From assembly GCA_013399695.1 (NCBI GenBank), contig VXAU01001099.1, positions 3,978,241 through 4,042,240 of the forward strand: DNA of 64,000 nt. Reading direction: 5' to 3'. Shown here piece after piece: positions 63,604-64,000 of this stretch; positions within the stretch are counted from its first letter, which is position 1; each line of letters starts with the position of its first letter. Both the position numbers and the translations under genes were made by a program. A model generated the notes under the pieces. It did not search any database. It saw only the letters and a list, made by a program, of their open reading frames with translations, and was not told the origin of the DNA. This DNA is from Formicarius rufipectus (Eukaryota; Chordata; Aves; Passeriformes; Formicariidae).

Positions 63604-64000
63604 CAGTGTTGTGTGCAGCAAAGCGTTATTGTAACTATGTGGTGTGAGACTATTGGGCTACTTGGATTAAGAGAAAAAATAAATACTTTAACGCAAAATA
63701 AAATCACAAATAAGAAAAATAATTCTAAATGCTCTTGTTTCCCCCCCAAGAAAAGGCAGAAAAGTGTAACACAGATGTTCTTATGGCTTGGCAAACGTTG
63801 TCTGGTCTGTAACATGTGCCACAGTGTAGTTTACAAGGGGGTGTTGGTTTCCCTGACTGTGTACACAGGGCTTTACGTCTAACTTTAAAGAGAAACCTTA
63901 GTCTCTGGAGAATTTCCTGGTGATAGTGTTTTAGAAAGTTCCCTTGTGGTGCTTCATCAATAAACCAAAGCACCAGAACAGCTTTCCCTTGTTCTGCAAC

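Larger units (their letters stand above)
54162..64000 (+). other. KALRN: KALRN intron 3 (5' part)
   Basis: The phase-2 intron starts with GTAAAG. Its acceptor is not in the window. I looked for the next Sec14 exon (protein beginning after SED/SEE with a CKRGF-type motif, then DMRGSKWD) and did not find it, so exon 4 must be beyond 64000. The interval holds an old CR1/L3 copy at 56.15-56.51 kb, a poly-T tract near 58.65 kb and a 30-base tandem duplication near 63.6 kb. Sequence from 61.0 to 62.5 kb is somewhat richer in G+C and has several open frames of about 90-140 codons on both strands, none recognisable. The rest is unremarkable. Confidence 0.85.

Noticed and set aside
54162..64000. Search for KALRN exon 4 (continuation of Sec14)
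   Set aside because: No stretch encoding the expected CKRGF or DMRGSKWD-type sequence was seen on the + strand, so the exon is taken to lie beyond the window.
1..64000. Any novel multi-gene system, CRISPR array, phage or operon
   Set aside because: The window is vertebrate intron with two exons of one known gene. There are no regularly spaced repeats, gene clusters or viral genes to support such a system.

Overview
This window is vertebrate, almost certainly avian, nuclear DNA. It lies inside one very large gene on the + strand, KALRN (kalirin, a spectrin-repeat RhoGEF related to TRIO). Two short coding exons are recognisable by their protein sequence and by consensus splice sites: 42120-42194 and 54047-54161. 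Joined, they stay in frame across a phase-1 intron. They encode the segment just after the kalirin N-terminus and the start of its Sec14/CRAL-TRIO domain. The match is to kalirin rather than the paralogue TRIO: AFVSG and LVTYLASVP are kalirin-type, where TRIO has AYLSG and LISYLACIP. About 99.7% of the window is therefore intron.

The bird assignment is an inference. It rests on the sparse repeat content, a CR1 LINE 3' end of the type common in birds, degenerate older CR1/L3 and MIR-like remnants, and short simple repeats.

Layout: 1-42119 is the 3' part of the long first intron (by human numbering), with the acceptor at its end. 42120-42194 is exon 2, 42195-54046 is a complete 11.9 kb intron 2, 54047-54161 is exon 3, and 54162-64000 is the 5' part of intron 3. 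Exon 1 must lie upstream of the window and exon 4 downstream. I found no other protein-coding gene on either strand. The open reading frames present are short, unrelated to families I know, and of the size expected by chance in intron.

Within the introns I can support several features. There is one moderately diverged CR1 3' end (32.1 kb) and one old CR1/L3 copy (56.2-56.5 kb). There are three MIR-type SINE remnants (35.3, 37.4 and 50.8 kb) and one ancient amniote repeat (38.1 kb). A 222-base tract made only of A and C, interrupted by one undetermined base (7.5-7.7 kb), has G-quadruplex potential on the opposite strand. A T/G-rich low-complexity block lies at 47.5-47.7 kb, and there are several small tandem duplications. 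Two CpG-dense islets (9.4-9.6 kb and 35.7-36.0 kb) stand out from the CpG-poor background. They are the best places to look for alternative promoters or first exons, since KALRN is known to use several promoters in mammals. I see no evidence for a novel multi-gene system here.
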